From Vibrio algivorus (GTDB lineage Bacteria > Pseudomonadota > Gammaproteobacteria > Enterobacterales > Vibrionaceae): DNA of 64,000 bases. Each line of letters starts with the position of its first letter. Position 1 is the stretch's first letter. The position numbers and the translations under genes were made by a program. Under the pieces are notes generated by a model. The model was not told where the DNA came from, searched no databases, and worked only from the letters and a program-made list of their open reading frames with translations. The stretch lies in the NCBI RefSeq assembly GCF_002218005.2, contig NZ_AP018678.1, forward strand, positions 248,001 to 312,000. The letters are read 5' to 3'. Shown in pieces: positions 34,707-44,259 of this stretch.

Positions 34707-35615
34707 ATGGAACAAGAACGTTTAACCCATTTACAGCAACTTGAAGCGGAAAGTATTCATATTATCCGTGAAGTTGCTGCCGAGTTTGATAACCCGGTAA
34801 TGATGTATTCAATCGGTAAAGATTCAGCGGTCATGCTGCATCTTGCACGTAAAGCTTTTTATCCTGGAAAGATCCCATTCCCACTTTTGCATGTGGATAC
34901 TGATTGGAAATTTAAAGAAATGATTGAATTTCGTGATCGCACAGCTAAGAAATATGGTTTTGATTTATTGGTGCACAAGAACCCTGAAGGGCTAGAGATG
35001 GGCTGTAATCCTTTTGTTCATGGTTCGTCGAAACATACCGATATCATGAAAACTCAAGGTTTGAAGCAAGCATTAAATAAATATGGTTTTGACGCCGCAT
35101 TTGGTGGTGCGCGTCGTGATGAAGAAAAATCTCGCGCTAAAGAGCGTGTCTATTCATTCCGCGATAAGCATCATACTTGGGATCCTAAAAATCAGCGCCC
35201 AGAGCTTTGGCATACCTATAACGGCCAAGTAAATAAAGGCGAAAGTATTCGTGTATTCCCACTTTCAAACTGGACGGAATTGGATATTTGGCAATACATC
35301 TACCTTGAAAATATTGAGATTGTTCCTCTGTACCTTTCCGCCGTAAGACCGGTGGTCAACCGTGACGGTATGTTAATCATGGTCGATGATGATCGTTTTC
35401 AATTCGAAGAAGGTGAGAAGGTGGAACATAAGAGTGTGCGTTTCCGTACTTTAGGTTGTTACCCACTAACTGGTGCCATCGAATCGGAAGCCGCGACTTT
35501 ACCAGAGATCATTCAAGAAATGTTGGTGGCGACATCCAGTGAACGTCAGGGCCGTGCGATCGACCATGATCAATCAGGATCGATGGAATTGAAAAAACGC
35601 CAAGGCTATTTTTAA
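34707..35615 (+). CDS. cysD: Sulfate adenylyltransferase subunit 2 (CysD)
   Basis: A 302-residue PP-loop ATPase that forms adenosine 5'-phosphosulfate with CysN. YSIGKDSAVMLHLARKAFYPGKIPFPLLHVDTDWKF has the SxGKDS loop, and FGGARRDEEKSRAKERVYSFRDKHHTWDPKNQRPELW is the family signature. Length equals the E. coli protein. A GCAAGGA ribosome-binding region precedes ATG; cysN follows after 29 bp. Confidence 0.98.
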   Translation: MEQERLTHLQQLEAESIHIIREVAAEFDNPVMMYSIGKDSAVMLHLARKAFYPGKIPFPLLHVDTDWKFKEMIEFRDRTAKKYGFDLLVHKNPEGLEMGCNPFVHGSSKHTDIMKTQGLKQALNKYGFDAAFGGARRDEEKSRAKERVYSFRDKHHTWDPKNQRPELWHTYNGQVNKGESIRVFPLSNWTELDIWQYIYLENIEIVPLYLSAVRPVVNRDGMLIMVDDDRFQFEEGEKVEHKSVRFRTLGCYPLTGAIESEAATLPEIIQEMLVATSSERQGRAIDHDQSGSMELKKRQGYF

Positions 35616-35644
35616 GCCGGTTAAGTTATCAAAAGGATTTTATT

Positions 35645-37099
35645 ATGAACGCAGTTGTTGAAGCCGAACTGGCTGAATTGGGCATCGAGGGTTATCTCAC
35701 CCAGCATCAATATAAATCATTGATGCGTTTTTTAACCTGTGGCTCTGTTGATGACGGAAAAAGCACCCTAATCGGTCGCCTACTCCACGATTCAAAACAG
35801 ATTTATGAAGATCAATTAGCCGCAGTGAATAGCGATAGTCAGCGTGTTGGTACCACTGGTGAGCGACCTGACTTAGCGTTATTGGTCGATGGTTTGCAAG
35901 CCGAACGTGAACAAGGTATTACCATTGATGTCGCGTATCGCTATTTCTCAACCAAGAAACGTAAATTCATTATTGCCGATACTCCGGGGCATGAACAATA
36001 TACCCGTAATATGGCAACCGGTGCTTCTACATGTGATGTTGCAGTGATTCTGATTGATGCTCGTAAAGGGGTATTAGATCAAACTCGTCGCCATTCATTT
36101 ATTTCCAGTTTATTAGGTATTCGCCACTTTGTGGTTGCAGTCAATAAAATGGATTTGGTGGAATATTCTGAACAGCGTTTTAACGATATCTGTGAAGAAT
36201 ACTTAGAGTTTTCTAAGAATTTAAATTCAGATATTAATATTCAACTGATCCCAATCTCAGCACTGGAAGGTGATAACGTTGTCGATCAAACCCAGAACCT
36301 GGCTTGGTATCAAGGTCAACCACTACTGAAAATCTTAGAGGATATTGATTTAAGCCAAGAGCATACTCAAGGTGAGTTCCGCTTACCGGTGCAATATGTT
36401 AATCGTCCTAATCTCGATTTCCGTGGTTTTGCTGGCACCATTGCAAATGGCACGATTGCTGTCGGGGATAGTGTGACTGCACTGCCATCTGGAAAAAGCT
36501 CTAAGGTTGCCCGCATTGTTACCTTTGATGGTGATTTGGATTCAGCTCGAGCAGGTCAAGCGGTGACAGTCACTTTAGAGGATGAAATTGATATTAGTCG
36601 CGGTGACTTACTCGTTCCAACAGGCGCGACGATTAAAGCCACCAATCAGTTTTTAGCCGACGTGGTATGGATGACTGATCAACCTTTTTCCACTGGTCGC
36701 CAATACGATATTAAAGTTGCAGGCAAACAAACGATAGGACAATTAGAGTCGATTAAACATCAATATGATATCAATAAGTTGGAAGAGTTTGATGCGACGG
36801 AGCTGCCATTAAATGGTATTGGTTTATGTGAAATATCATTAACTGAAACCGTCGCTTTAGATAAATACACTGAGTGTGCTGATACCGGTGGTTTTATCAT
36901 TATCGACCGTTTAACCAATGTTACTGTTGGTGCTGGTATGGTGCGTGAACGTTTAACGGAACAGCAAACAACGGCTCCTGTTTCATCGAGCTTTGAAGTT
37001 GAACTTAATGCTCTTATTCGCAAGCATTTCCCACATTGGGGAGCGAAAGATATTAGCCAACTTTTTGATTCGTCTTCTCTTAACGATCAAAAGAAGTAA
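35645..37099 (+). CDS. cysN: Sulfate adenylyltransferase subunit 1 (CysN)
   Basis: A 484-residue EF-Tu-like GTPase whose GTP hydrolysis drives APS synthesis by CysD. GSVDDGKSTLIGRLL is the P-loop, EREQGITIDVAYRYF switch I, DTPGHEQYTRNM G3 and NKMDLVEY G4. There is no C-terminal APS kinase domain; cysC is separate two genes downstream. Confidence 0.98.
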   Translation: MNAVVEAELAELGIEGYLTQHQYKSLMRFLTCGSVDDGKSTLIGRLLHDSKQIYEDQLAAVNSDSQRVGTTGERPDLALLVDGLQAEREQGITIDVAYRYFSTKKRKFIIADTPGHEQYTRNMATGASTCDVAVILIDARKGVLDQTRRHSFISSLLGIRHFVVAVNKMDLVEYSEQRFNDICEEYLEFSKNLNSDINIQLIPISALEGDNVVDQTQNLAWYQGQPLLKILEDIDLSQEHTQGEFRLPVQYVNRPNLDFRGFAGTIANGTIAVGDSVTALPSGKSSKVARIVTFDGDLDSARAGQAVTVTLEDEIDISRGDLLVPTGATIKATNQFLADVVWMTDQPFSTGRQYDIKVAGKQTIGQLESIKHQYDINKLEEFDATELPLNGIGLCEISLTETVALDKYTECADTGGFIIIDRLTNVTVGAGMVRERLTEQQTTAPVSSSFEVELNALIRKHFPHWGAKDISQLFDSSSLNDQKK

Positions 37100-37108
37100 A
37101 GCAAGGTG

Positions 37109-38848
37109 ATGGTGGGGTTTGCCATGTGGGATAAATGGTTGGTATTACTGCTGTTGATCGCCATTATTGGTAGTTTAATCTTCACCAAGATTAAGCCGAG
37201 CTTTATTTTTGCTACCGCCGCGTTAGTCGCTTTTATGACTGGCGCGGTTGATCTTGATGGTATAGCGAAGAACTTTACTAATTCATCATTGTTGACGTTA
37301 GTGCTGTTGATCTTAGCGTCATGTGCCTTGGAGAAAACGCGGTTGATCAGTTGGATCAGTCGTCATATTTCATCGGGTCGATTGGGTAGTGTAGTGGCGA
37401 AGCTCGGTTTTTCGACCGCATTTCTTTCTTCTTTTACTAATAATACAGCGGTAGTAGTGTCTTTGATTGGTGCGATTAAGCGTAATAATTCTCATGCACC
37501 ATCACGATTATTAATTCCATTATCTTACGCCGCTATCCTTGGCGGTACTTTAACTTTAATTGGCACTTCGACGAATTTAATTATTAATAGCTTTGTTGTT
37601 GATGCTGGATTGCCGAGTCTTGGCTTTTTTGCTCCAACCTGTATTGGGTTAGCAATTTTAGTGATTGGTGTTTTGGTACTGATCCCACTAAGTTATTTAC
37701 TGCCACATAGTGATTCGAATGAGCATGATGTTCTCCCATATTTTTTAGAAGCACGTGTTGAAGCCGGCTCGCCTTTAATCGGCAAGAGTATTGCGCAAAA
37801 CAACTTGAGGGCATTACGTAAATTATTTTTAGCTGAAGTGATCCGCGATGGGGTGACCATAGCTTCGGTCACGCCCGATCTGGTATTACTTGAAAATGAT
37901 CGTCTGTTGTTTTGTGGTGATGTTGAAAGTGTTGCCACCTTACAAGAGATACCCGGCATTACGTTGTTTGGTCAGCATCACCTAAATGGACAAAGCTTCA
38001 TTGAAGTAGTGGTGAGCCAATCAGCTTCGATTTGTAATAAGACTTTAAAGTCGAGCCAATTTCGTGATCGTTTTGATGCTGTGGTGGTAGCGATTCGTCG
38101 AGGACACGAGCGTTTAGAAGGTGGTTTGGGCAATGTAAAACTGGTCGCTGGTGATACTTTGGTATTGGTTCCTGGAAAAGGGTTTCACTCCGCTCGTCAA
38201 GATCACGGTAAAGAGTTTGTATTGATTAACGATCTTGATTCGAGTGCCAAACTAGATCGAACTAAATCGGCGATTGCATTATTCGGTTTTGCTGCGGTTA
38301 TTGGACTATCACTTGTGGGAGTGATTCCGATTATCAAAGGTTTAGCAGGCTATATTGTGTTGATGTTAGTGTTCGGGGCGGTGGGCATTAGTGAACTAAG
38401 ACGTCGTTTCCCTATCGATATTGTGGTGATCGTAGGCTCTGCTTTGTGTTTGGCACAGTTAATGATGTCTTCAGGTTTGTCTAAACAAATGGGGGATTTA
38501 TTCATTTATTTGTTTAATGGTGGCGGGCCTATGGGAGCATTGATCGCCACTTATTTACTGACGCTTATTTTGACAGAGTTGATCACCAATAATGCTGCGG
38601 CAGCGTTAGCTTTTCCGATTGGTTATAGCATGGCGATAGGTTATGGCGTAGATCCGATGCCGTTTATCATGGCGGTATTGTTTGGGGCGAGTGCCAGCTT
38701 TGTTTCTCCTTATGGCTATCAAACTAATCTGTTGGTTTACAGTGTCGGTAATTACCACATTAACGATTTTATTAAGATAGGGGTGCCAATCTCGATTGTT
38801 TATTCGGTCGTAACATTGACGCTAATTCCTTATTTCTTCCCTTTTTAA
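37109..38848 (+). CDS. SLC13 family permease with RCK_C domains, probable sulfate transporter
   Basis: A 579-residue membrane protein of the DASS/SLC13 type. Two hydrophobic halves each carry an SNT-like motif (SSFTNNTAVVVSLI with GTSTNLIINSF; ELITNNAAAALAFPI with SPYGYQTNLLVYSVG). Between them lie two TrkA_C/RCK_C domains (FLEARVEAGSPLIGKSI and SFIEVVVSQSASICNKTL). Its place between cysN and cysC, with no CysTWA permease in sight, points to sodium-coupled sulfate uptake. This is inference from context. ATG at 37109 or 37124 could both be the start. Confidence 0.85.
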   Translation: MVGFAMWDKWLVLLLLIAIIGSLIFTKIKPSFIFATAALVAFMTGAVDLDGIAKNFTNSSLLTLVLLILASCALEKTRLISWISRHISSGRLGSVVAKLGFSTAFLSSFTNNTAVVVSLIGAIKRNNSHAPSRLLIPLSYAAILGGTLTLIGTSTNLIINSFVVDAGLPSLGFFAPTCIGLAILVIGVLVLIPLSYLLPHSDSNEHDVLPYFLEARVEAGSPLIGKSIAQNNLRALRKLFLAEVIRDGVTIASVTPDLVLLENDRLLFCGDVESVATLQEIPGITLFGQHHLNGQSFIEVVVSQSASICNKTLKSSQFRDRFDAVVVAIRRGHERLEGGLGNVKLVAGDTLVLVPGKGFHSARQDHGKEFVLINDLDSSAKLDRTKSAIALFGFAAVIGLSLVGVIPIIKGLAGYIVLMLVFGAVGISELRRRFPIDIVVIVGSALCLAQLMMSSGLSKQMGDLFIYLFNGGGPMGALIATYLLTLILTELITNNAAAALAFPIGYSMAIGYGVDPMPFIMAVLFGASASFVSPYGYQTNLLVYSVGNYHINDFIKIGVPISIVYSVVTLTLIPYFFPF

Positions 38849-38902
38849 CGCGGACTCTTCGATATGAATCGTAAGGGCAGCTAAGTAGCATGGAATCCAA
38901 TA

Positions 38903-39514
38903 ATGACTGTTTTGAATAAAGATGAAAATGTAATTTGGCACCAGCATCAGGTGACCAAACAAACTCGCTCTGAATTAAAAAAGCAAAAACCAGTAGTGCT
39001 TTGGTTTACCGGGCTATCAGGTGCGGGAAAATCCACGGTAGCTGGGGCATTAGAGTCTCAATTAGCTAGCTTGGGGTATCATACTTATTTGTTGGATGGC
39101 GATAATGTACGTCATGGTTTATGTAGTGATTTAGGTTTTTCATCTCAAGATCGTAGAGAAAATATTCGTCGCATTGGTGAGCTAGCTAAACTGATGGCTG
39201 ATGCAGGTTTGATTGTACTATCGGCGTTTATTTCTCCACATCGTATTGAGCGTCAAATGGTGCGTGATCTACTGCCTGATGGTGAGTTTATTGAAGTGTT
39301 CGTTAATGCGCCTTTAGAGGTGTGTGAAAAGCGCGATCCGAAAGGTTTATACAAGAAGGCTAGAGCCGGTGAGATCCCCAATTTCACTGGTATTGATTCT
39401 GAATATCAAGCACCACAAGATCCTGAAATTGATTTACCAGCAGGTGATAAATCATTAGATGAGCTGGTGGGAATTTGTCTACATCAGTTACGAGATAGAG
39501 CCATTATTGAGTAA
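38903..39514 (+). CDS. cysC: Adenylyl-sulfate kinase CysC
   Basis: A 203-residue kinase that phosphorylates APS to PAPS. Walker A GLSGAGKSTVAGALE, LLDGDNVRHGLCSDLGFS, RRENIRRIGELAKLMADAG and FISPHRIERQMVRDLL are all present. Last gene of the cobA-cysDN-permease-cysC cluster, ending in a shared terminator. Confidence 0.97.
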   Translation: MTVLNKDENVIWHQHQVTKQTRSELKKQKPVVLWFTGLSGAGKSTVAGALESQLASLGYHTYLLDGDNVRHGLCSDLGFSSQDRRENIRRIGELAKLMADAGLIVLSAFISPHRIERQMVRDLLPDGEFIEVFVNAPLEVCEKRDPKGLYKKARAGEIPNFTGIDSEYQAPQDPEIDLPAGDKSLDELVGICLHQLRDRAIIE

Positions 39515-39598
39515 CTTAATTGGTTGAATTTATTTGTTATTTTGACTTAACAAATGATTTTATTATTCACTCAATACTTAGATGGTAGGTAGCAAAAT

Positions 39599-39626
39599 AA
39601 AAAGGGAACTGCTGGGTTCCCTTTTT
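39599..39626. terminator. Bidirectional terminator between cysC and the zinc locus
   Basis: An 11-bp perfect stem AAAAAGGGAAC/GTTCCCTTTTT with a 6-nt loop serves convergent cysC and the DUF3299 gene. Confidence 0.9.
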
Positions 39627-39650
39627 GTTACTTGTTTTGTTATTGGTTGA

Positions 39651-40196
39651 CTACATATCGTCATATTCTTCGATGGCATCACCTTGCAAGGTATAACCTG
39701 TTTGAGCGAGTTCATGATCCAGCACTTGAGTTTCTAGTTTCCCAACCACGTACACCACATCCCATAGTTGTTGAACCGGTGCTCCTTTTGGGAATTTGAC
39801 ATAAATAATCTGGTTTGGCGGCGGTGGTGGTACATGAATACAAGCACCAAAATATGGCACCAATAAAAACTCGGTAATAGTGTTCTCATCTCCCTCTAGA
39901 GGAATAACAAATCCGGGAATTTTGACATAACTGTTATTGAGCTCTGGACGAGTATTGCCGATTGGGTTTTGCTTTGCTTTGCCGCCAGTATGATTACCAG
40001 GTGCAGGCATTCCGAGTTTATCAAAGTTCTTTTGTTCATCGATTGGAACTAGGTCTATCCAATCAAGTTTCAATGGTTCTTGTTTTTGTTCTGCCTGAAC
40101 GACAGGAACGCATAGGCATATTAAAAGCGCACTAAGCCATAATAATCTAGTCGTTAGATTGTTTAACTGAGTGGCTTTAATCGAGATAGTGTTCAT
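39651..40196 (-). CDS. DUF3299 family exported protein of the zinc locus
   Basis: A 181-residue protein with an N-terminal signal (LLWLSALLICLCVPVVQA). The mature part carries the DUF3299 hallmark: IPGFVIPLEGDENTITEFLLVPYFGACIHVPPPPPNQIIYV, a compact fold with a Cys-Ile-His and a Pro-rich loop that could bind metal. It is the last gene of the DUF2796-ABC-permease operon, 2 bp after the permease. In V. cholerae I recall the corresponding cluster being named zrgABCDE for zinc uptake; I do not assign its letter. Periplasmic location is inferred. Confidence 0.82.
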   Translation of the reverse strand: MNTISIKATQLNNLTTRLLWLSALLICLCVPVVQAEQKQEPLKLDWIDLVPIDEQKNFDKLGMPAPGNHTGGKAKQNPIGNTRPELNNSYVKIPGFVIPLEGDENTITEFLLVPYFGACIHVPPPPPNQIIYVKFPKGAPVQQLWDVVYVVGKLETQVLDHELAQTGYTLQGDAIEEYDDM

Positions 40197-40198
40197 TT

Positions 40199-41458
40199 TT
40201 ATACCTTTATGGTCATGCCATCAGCGACAGAATGACGATATGCCTTAAGTGATGGGAATAACCCGATCACGACTCCTGAAATTTGTACCAGTAGTAGTAA
40301 CATAAGGTCATGTTGGGATAAAGCGGTTAAGGCAATTTTGACACCATATTGATGTTCTATGATTGGAGCACAAGCGGCTAATACAAGGTAGAGTATCCCT
40401 GTACCAACAGTGATGCCAAGTAAGGTTAATAAACTCGCTTCACTCATTAGTAAGAAGAAGATGTGCTTAGGTTGTGCGCCCATAGCACGCAAAATCGCCA
40501 TCTCGCGGCGACGTTCTTGTAATCCTGTGAGTAAACTGGTCAGCATGCCTAGCAGGCCGGCGATGACTACAAAACCTGAGATTACCATTAAGGCTTGTTC
40601 TGCTACTGACATCATGCCCCACAATTCACTTAATGCGATACCAGGTAAAATGGCACTTAAAGGCTCCTTGTTGTAATTATTGATTTGCCTTTGCAGCATA
40701 AAAGTTTGGATTTTAGAATTCAGACCTAGCATGAAAGCTGTGATCTCTTTAGGTTCGAATGTTTGCTGCTCTAATACTTGTTTATCTGGTGTTTGGCCAA
40801 GGTGCGCACCTGACTCCCAACCAACATGGATCGCTTCAATCGCACCTAATGAAACATGTACTGTTTTATCAACGGGCGTACCGGTTGGCGCTAAAATACC
40901 AGTAATGGTGAAGGGTAAGTTTTTGTGGCGAGTAAAAGATTTATCACTGATACCATGAGCAATAATAATCTCATCACCGAGTTGATAGTTGAGTTTTTTT
41001 GCTACATCCGAGCCAATGACAGTTTCAAATAAGCTATGAAAAGCTTCCCCTTGAGAGAAAGTAAGTGGTTGCTTACTTCCGTAACGATAGAATTTAAAAT
41101 AGTCCTGATTGGTGCCCATTACACGGAAGCCGCGGTGTGAATCCCCTAGAGAAATAGGAATTGCCCACTTAACTTGTGGTAGATGAGCGATATCTTGATA
41201 GCTCTGCCAACCGATATTATTGGTGGCATTACCAATCCGAAATACTGAATAAAGCAATAAATTCACTTCACCAGATCGCGCTCCAACGATGAGATCGGTA
41301 CTTGAGATGGTGTTAGCAAAACTGCTTTTCGCTTGGGTACGGATTTTTTCTACACCCAGTAGTAACACCACTGAAATAGCTACAGTAATGATGGTCAATA
41401 TGGCGGTGGTTTTACGATTAAGTAAGCTCTTCCAAGCAAGAGAGATAATTGCACTCAT
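40199..41458 (-). CDS. FtsX/MacB-like ABC transporter permease of the zinc locus
   Basis: A 419-residue inner-membrane protein with one N-terminal and three C-terminal membrane segments around a large periplasmic MacB-type domain. TTAILTIITVAISVVLLLGV is TM1; VISGFVVIAGLLGMLTSLLTGLQERRREMAILRAMGAQPKHIFFLL is the FtsX core. This mechanotransmission fold usually moves substrates from the periplasm or extracts lipoproteins rather than importing ions. That makes its role in zinc uptake unclear. Its start codon overlaps the end of the ATPase gene at 41458. Confidence 0.85.
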   Translation of the reverse strand: MSAIISLAWKSLLNRKTTAILTIITVAISVVLLLGVEKIRTQAKSSFANTISSTDLIVGARSGEVNLLLYSVFRIGNATNNIGWQSYQDIAHLPQVKWAIPISLGDSHRGFRVMGTNQDYFKFYRYGSKQPLTFSQGEAFHSLFETVIGSDVAKKLNYQLGDEIIIAHGISDKSFTRHKNLPFTITGILAPTGTPVDKTVHVSLGAIEAIHVGWESGAHLGQTPDKQVLEQQTFEPKEITAFMLGLNSKIQTFMLQRQINNYNKEPLSAILPGIALSELWGMMSVAEQALMVISGFVVIAGLLGMLTSLLTGLQERRREMAILRAMGAQPKHIFFLLMSEASLLTLLGITVGTGILYLVLAACAPIIEHQYGVKIALTALSQHDLMLLLLVQISGVVIGLFPSLKAYRHSVADGMTIKV

Positions 41459-42183
41459 TAATTTACCTCTTGTTGTTGGTTCACTAGGCTGATTTGGTTA
41501 ATTGTTGGTAGGTCAACATGTACCTCAAAGTAAGAACGCAAACTAGAATCATGACTGACAAAAATCACTGTGGCGCCTGATTGATTGGCTTCTTCAATTA
41601 ATAGTTCAATAAAAGCTTGGCGGTTATCTTGATCTAGGGCTGAGGTTGGTTCATCGGCAATGATGATTTCTGGTTGACCTATTAATGCTCTGGCGGCCGC
41701 TACTCGTTGTTGTTGACCAATACTCAGTTCATTGATGGGCTGTTCAAAACACGATGTAGGCAAATGTAGCCGAGAGAGTAATTGCTTTGCTTGTTGTTCT
41801 AGGGATGAAGTTTGTTGTTCTGCTTTAGCTTTACGATCTCGAGAAAATCGACAAGGCAACAAGACATTTTCTAAAACAGATAAGTAAGGTAGTAGATTAA
41901 ATTGCTGAAAAATATAACCAATATGTCGAGCGCGAAATTTGTCCCGCTCAGCTTGCGATAAGAGATTGAGTGGATTATCGAGAATGCGAACTTGACCTGA
42001 TTGTGGCGTTATTATTCCGGTTAATAAGCTTAATAATGTCGACTTTCCACAGCCACTTGGTCCTTGAATAAATACATGCTGCTGGGGCTTAACTGTCAAC
42101 TGTTCTATCACTACAGTGGGGGAGGGTTGCTTTGGCCAAGTAAAGCTGATCTGTTTAAGTTCTATCGCGAGAGGCATTGTCAT
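41458..42183 (-). CDS. ABC transporter ATP-binding protein of the zinc locus
   Basis: A 241-residue LolD/MacB-type ATPase. Walker A GPSGCGKSTLLSLL, Q-loop YIFQQFNLLPYLSVLENVLLP, signature LSIGQQQRVAAARAL (LSIGQ in place of LSGGQ) and Walker B IIIADEPTSALD are present. I start at 42183 because the ATG at 42210 abuts a degraded ERIC element, lacks a ribosome-binding site and adds nine residues outside the family core. Partner of the FtsX-like permease. Confidence 0.87.
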   Translation of the reverse strand: MTMPLAIELKQISFTWPKQPSPTVVIEQLTVKPQQHVFIQGPSGCGKSTLLSLLTGIITPQSGQVRILDNPLNLLSQAERDKFRARHIGYIFQQFNLLPYLSVLENVLLPCRFSRDRKAKAEQQTSSLEQQAKQLLSRLHLPTSCFEQPINELSIGQQQRVAAARALIGQPEIIIADEPTSALDQDNRQAFIELLIEEANQSGATVIFVSHDSSLRSYFEVHVDLPTINQISLVNQQQEVN

Positions 42184-42210
42184 CTTGATCTCGTTTTGGC
42201 TGATATCCAT

Positions 42211-42335
42211 TATATTTGAAGCTATAGCGGTGTTGACTACGCCTGAATTTTAAAATCACTATGGCATAAGCTAACTGTACTCATGAGGCTTCATTCACTT
42301 GTTGCTTCACTGTAACTCCAATAACTTTGGATATA
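42211..42335. repeat. Degenerate ERIC element upstream of the zinc-locus ATPase
   Basis: This segment aligns along its length with the ERIC copy at 62199-62326. Shared blocks include TTGAAGCT, TGTTGAC, ATCAC, CTCATG, TCATTCACTTGT, TCACTG and ACTTTG. Several indels indicate an old copy. It occupies most of the space between the DUF2796 gene and the ATPase gene. Confidence 0.7.
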
Positions 42336-42394
42336 TATTTTGAGCAAATAACGCCACGCTAAGACTGCGGCGCTATTTTTATAGGTCGGTTATT

Positions 42395-43063
<669 letters not shown>

Positions 43064-43137
43064 TGTCGAGATCTCACTGAATAAATATAGGATGTGAGAT
43101 CAAGCATGATGGCTTAAATTCTCACCAGATGATTGAC

Positions 43138-43152
43138 TGTTATACTATAACA
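43138..43152. promoter_or_regulatory. Zur operator upstream of the zrgA-like gene
   Basis: TGTTATA-C-TATAACA is a perfect 7-1-7 palindrome and matches the core of the gammaproteobacterial Zur box. On the minus strand it overlaps a possible -10 (TATAAC) with -35 TTGCCA 18 bp upstream, so bound Zur would block transcription of the DUF2796 gene when zinc is sufficient. No regulator gene is in the window. Confidence 0.85.
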
Positions 43153-43193
43153 ATTAACCATCTGGCAAGAGAATGTTATGTTATTACAATAGG

Positions 43194-43355
43194 TATACCC
43201 AAGTGACGTCAATATGCAGCATTCAGAGCTATCATCCAAACCTTTAGGCAAGGAGGCTTGGCGAAGGAATGTAGGCACCTTTCAAACCAATCTGACGCGG
43301 CATAAAGCTTGTTTTATTCTTGCTGAAACTCACATCTTGAAGTTACTTGGGTATA
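43194..43355. repeat. 162-bp MITE-like element with ~19-bp terminal inverted repeats
   Basis: The left end TATACCCAAGTGACGTCAA and the right end TTGAAGTTACTTGGGTATA are inverted copies with two differences. The interior has no credible gene and includes ATGCAGCATTCAGAGC. It ends 4 bp from the ytfJ stop codon. Shorter versions lie at 32280, 44037 and 55986. Confidence 0.8.
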
Positions 43356-43359
43356 TCAC

Positions 43360-43911
43360 TTACAGGTTTTGCTTGATTAACTGTAGAACCTGGTTAATTT
43401 GCTGCTCAGTCAGTTCACCATCTTGATTGAAAAGAACTCGCCCTGTTTTGTCTTGGACGATAATGGTTGAAGATTTAGGGGTTAGTTGCCATTGTTTTGC
43501 TACCACACCTTGTTGATCTAATACCATTGAAGACCAAGAAAACTCTTCCTTACCATCTTCTGCTGATGATTTTACAAATGAACTAGTACCCCAAATCGCA
43601 TCATCTTGGTTAACAATGGTGGTGGTTTGATATTTATCTTCTGGGAATTTTGAATGAGTAATCGCCTCCATTAAAGGAGCATTCATTGCTTTCGCACCGC
43701 TTCTTCCTGCAATTGCTTGAATGACACGAACCTTACCGAGTAGTAGTTCAGTATTCCAAGGTAAGTAATTGAAATCATCATTTTGCATGAAAATCTCGCC
43801 ACCTTTTTCTACCGTTACTGCCGGAACGCTTCTGCCTATTTGAATGTTATTTGCACTTGCAGCGAGTGACGCTATGCTCAAAAAGAGGGCAATGGATAGT
43901 TTTCTTATCAT
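43360..43911 (-). CDS. ytfJ: YtfJ family periplasmic protein
   Basis: A 183-residue protein with a signal peptide (LSIALFLSIASLAASA) and a thioredoxin-like fold as predicted for YtfJ. IQIGRSVPAVTVEKGGEIF and LLGKVRVIQAIAGRSGAKAMNAPLMEAI match the family. GRSGAKAMN takes the place of a CxxC motif, so it is not a classical thiol-disulfide oxidoreductase. Next to divergent ytfK, as in E. coli. Function unknown. Confidence 0.88.
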   Translation of the reverse strand: MIRKLSIALFLSIASLAASANNIQIGRSVPAVTVEKGGEIFMQNDDFNYLPWNTELLLGKVRVIQAIAGRSGAKAMNAPLMEAITHSKFPEDKYQTTTIVNQDDAIWGTSSFVKSSAEDGKEEFSWSSMVLDQQGVVAKQWQLTPKSSTIIVQDKTGRVLFNQDGELTEQQINQVLQLIKQNL

Positions 43912-44259
43912 AGTTGTCTACCTAGTTAGATACTGGAAAAGTGAGAAAGTCCTCATATATTCATATGATAGCGCATAAATAGAGTTGAAAAGAGTGAAAT
44001 ATAAGTTGGCTCTAATTTTGCTTAATTTTTATTAACTACACCCAAGTCATTTGGGTATATAGCCAAGAAGTGAAAAATTTTGAATTTGCTCTTTGTCACG
44101 AATTTGCAGCAATTCTACTGTATCAATGTGGCTCAATTAAGTTTTAGCCACTATATATTTATTAATAGCACTATCAAAATGTGACATTAAAGACACTATT
44201 GAAATGCTATTAAGGCCTGTGAAGACGTTATCGCAAATAACAATAATCTGGATAGACTA
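43912..44259. other. Intergenic region ytfJ-ytfK (divergent)
   Basis: A 348 bp AT-rich spacer that should hold both promoters. The only distinct element I see is the 23-bp palindrome at 44037-44059. No small frame with a ribosome-binding site is evident. Confidence 0.4.
44037..44059. repeat. 23-bp palindromic repeat (TATACCCAAGT family)
   Basis: TACACCCAAGTCATTTGGG followed by TATA is an imperfect palindrome of the same length and centre as the copy at 32280-32302. Confidence 0.75.

Noticed and set aside
43214..43426. 70-codon plus-strand frame over the MITE-like element and the end of ytfJ
   Set aside because: It translates repeat sequence and the antisense of ytfJ and has no ribosome-binding site.
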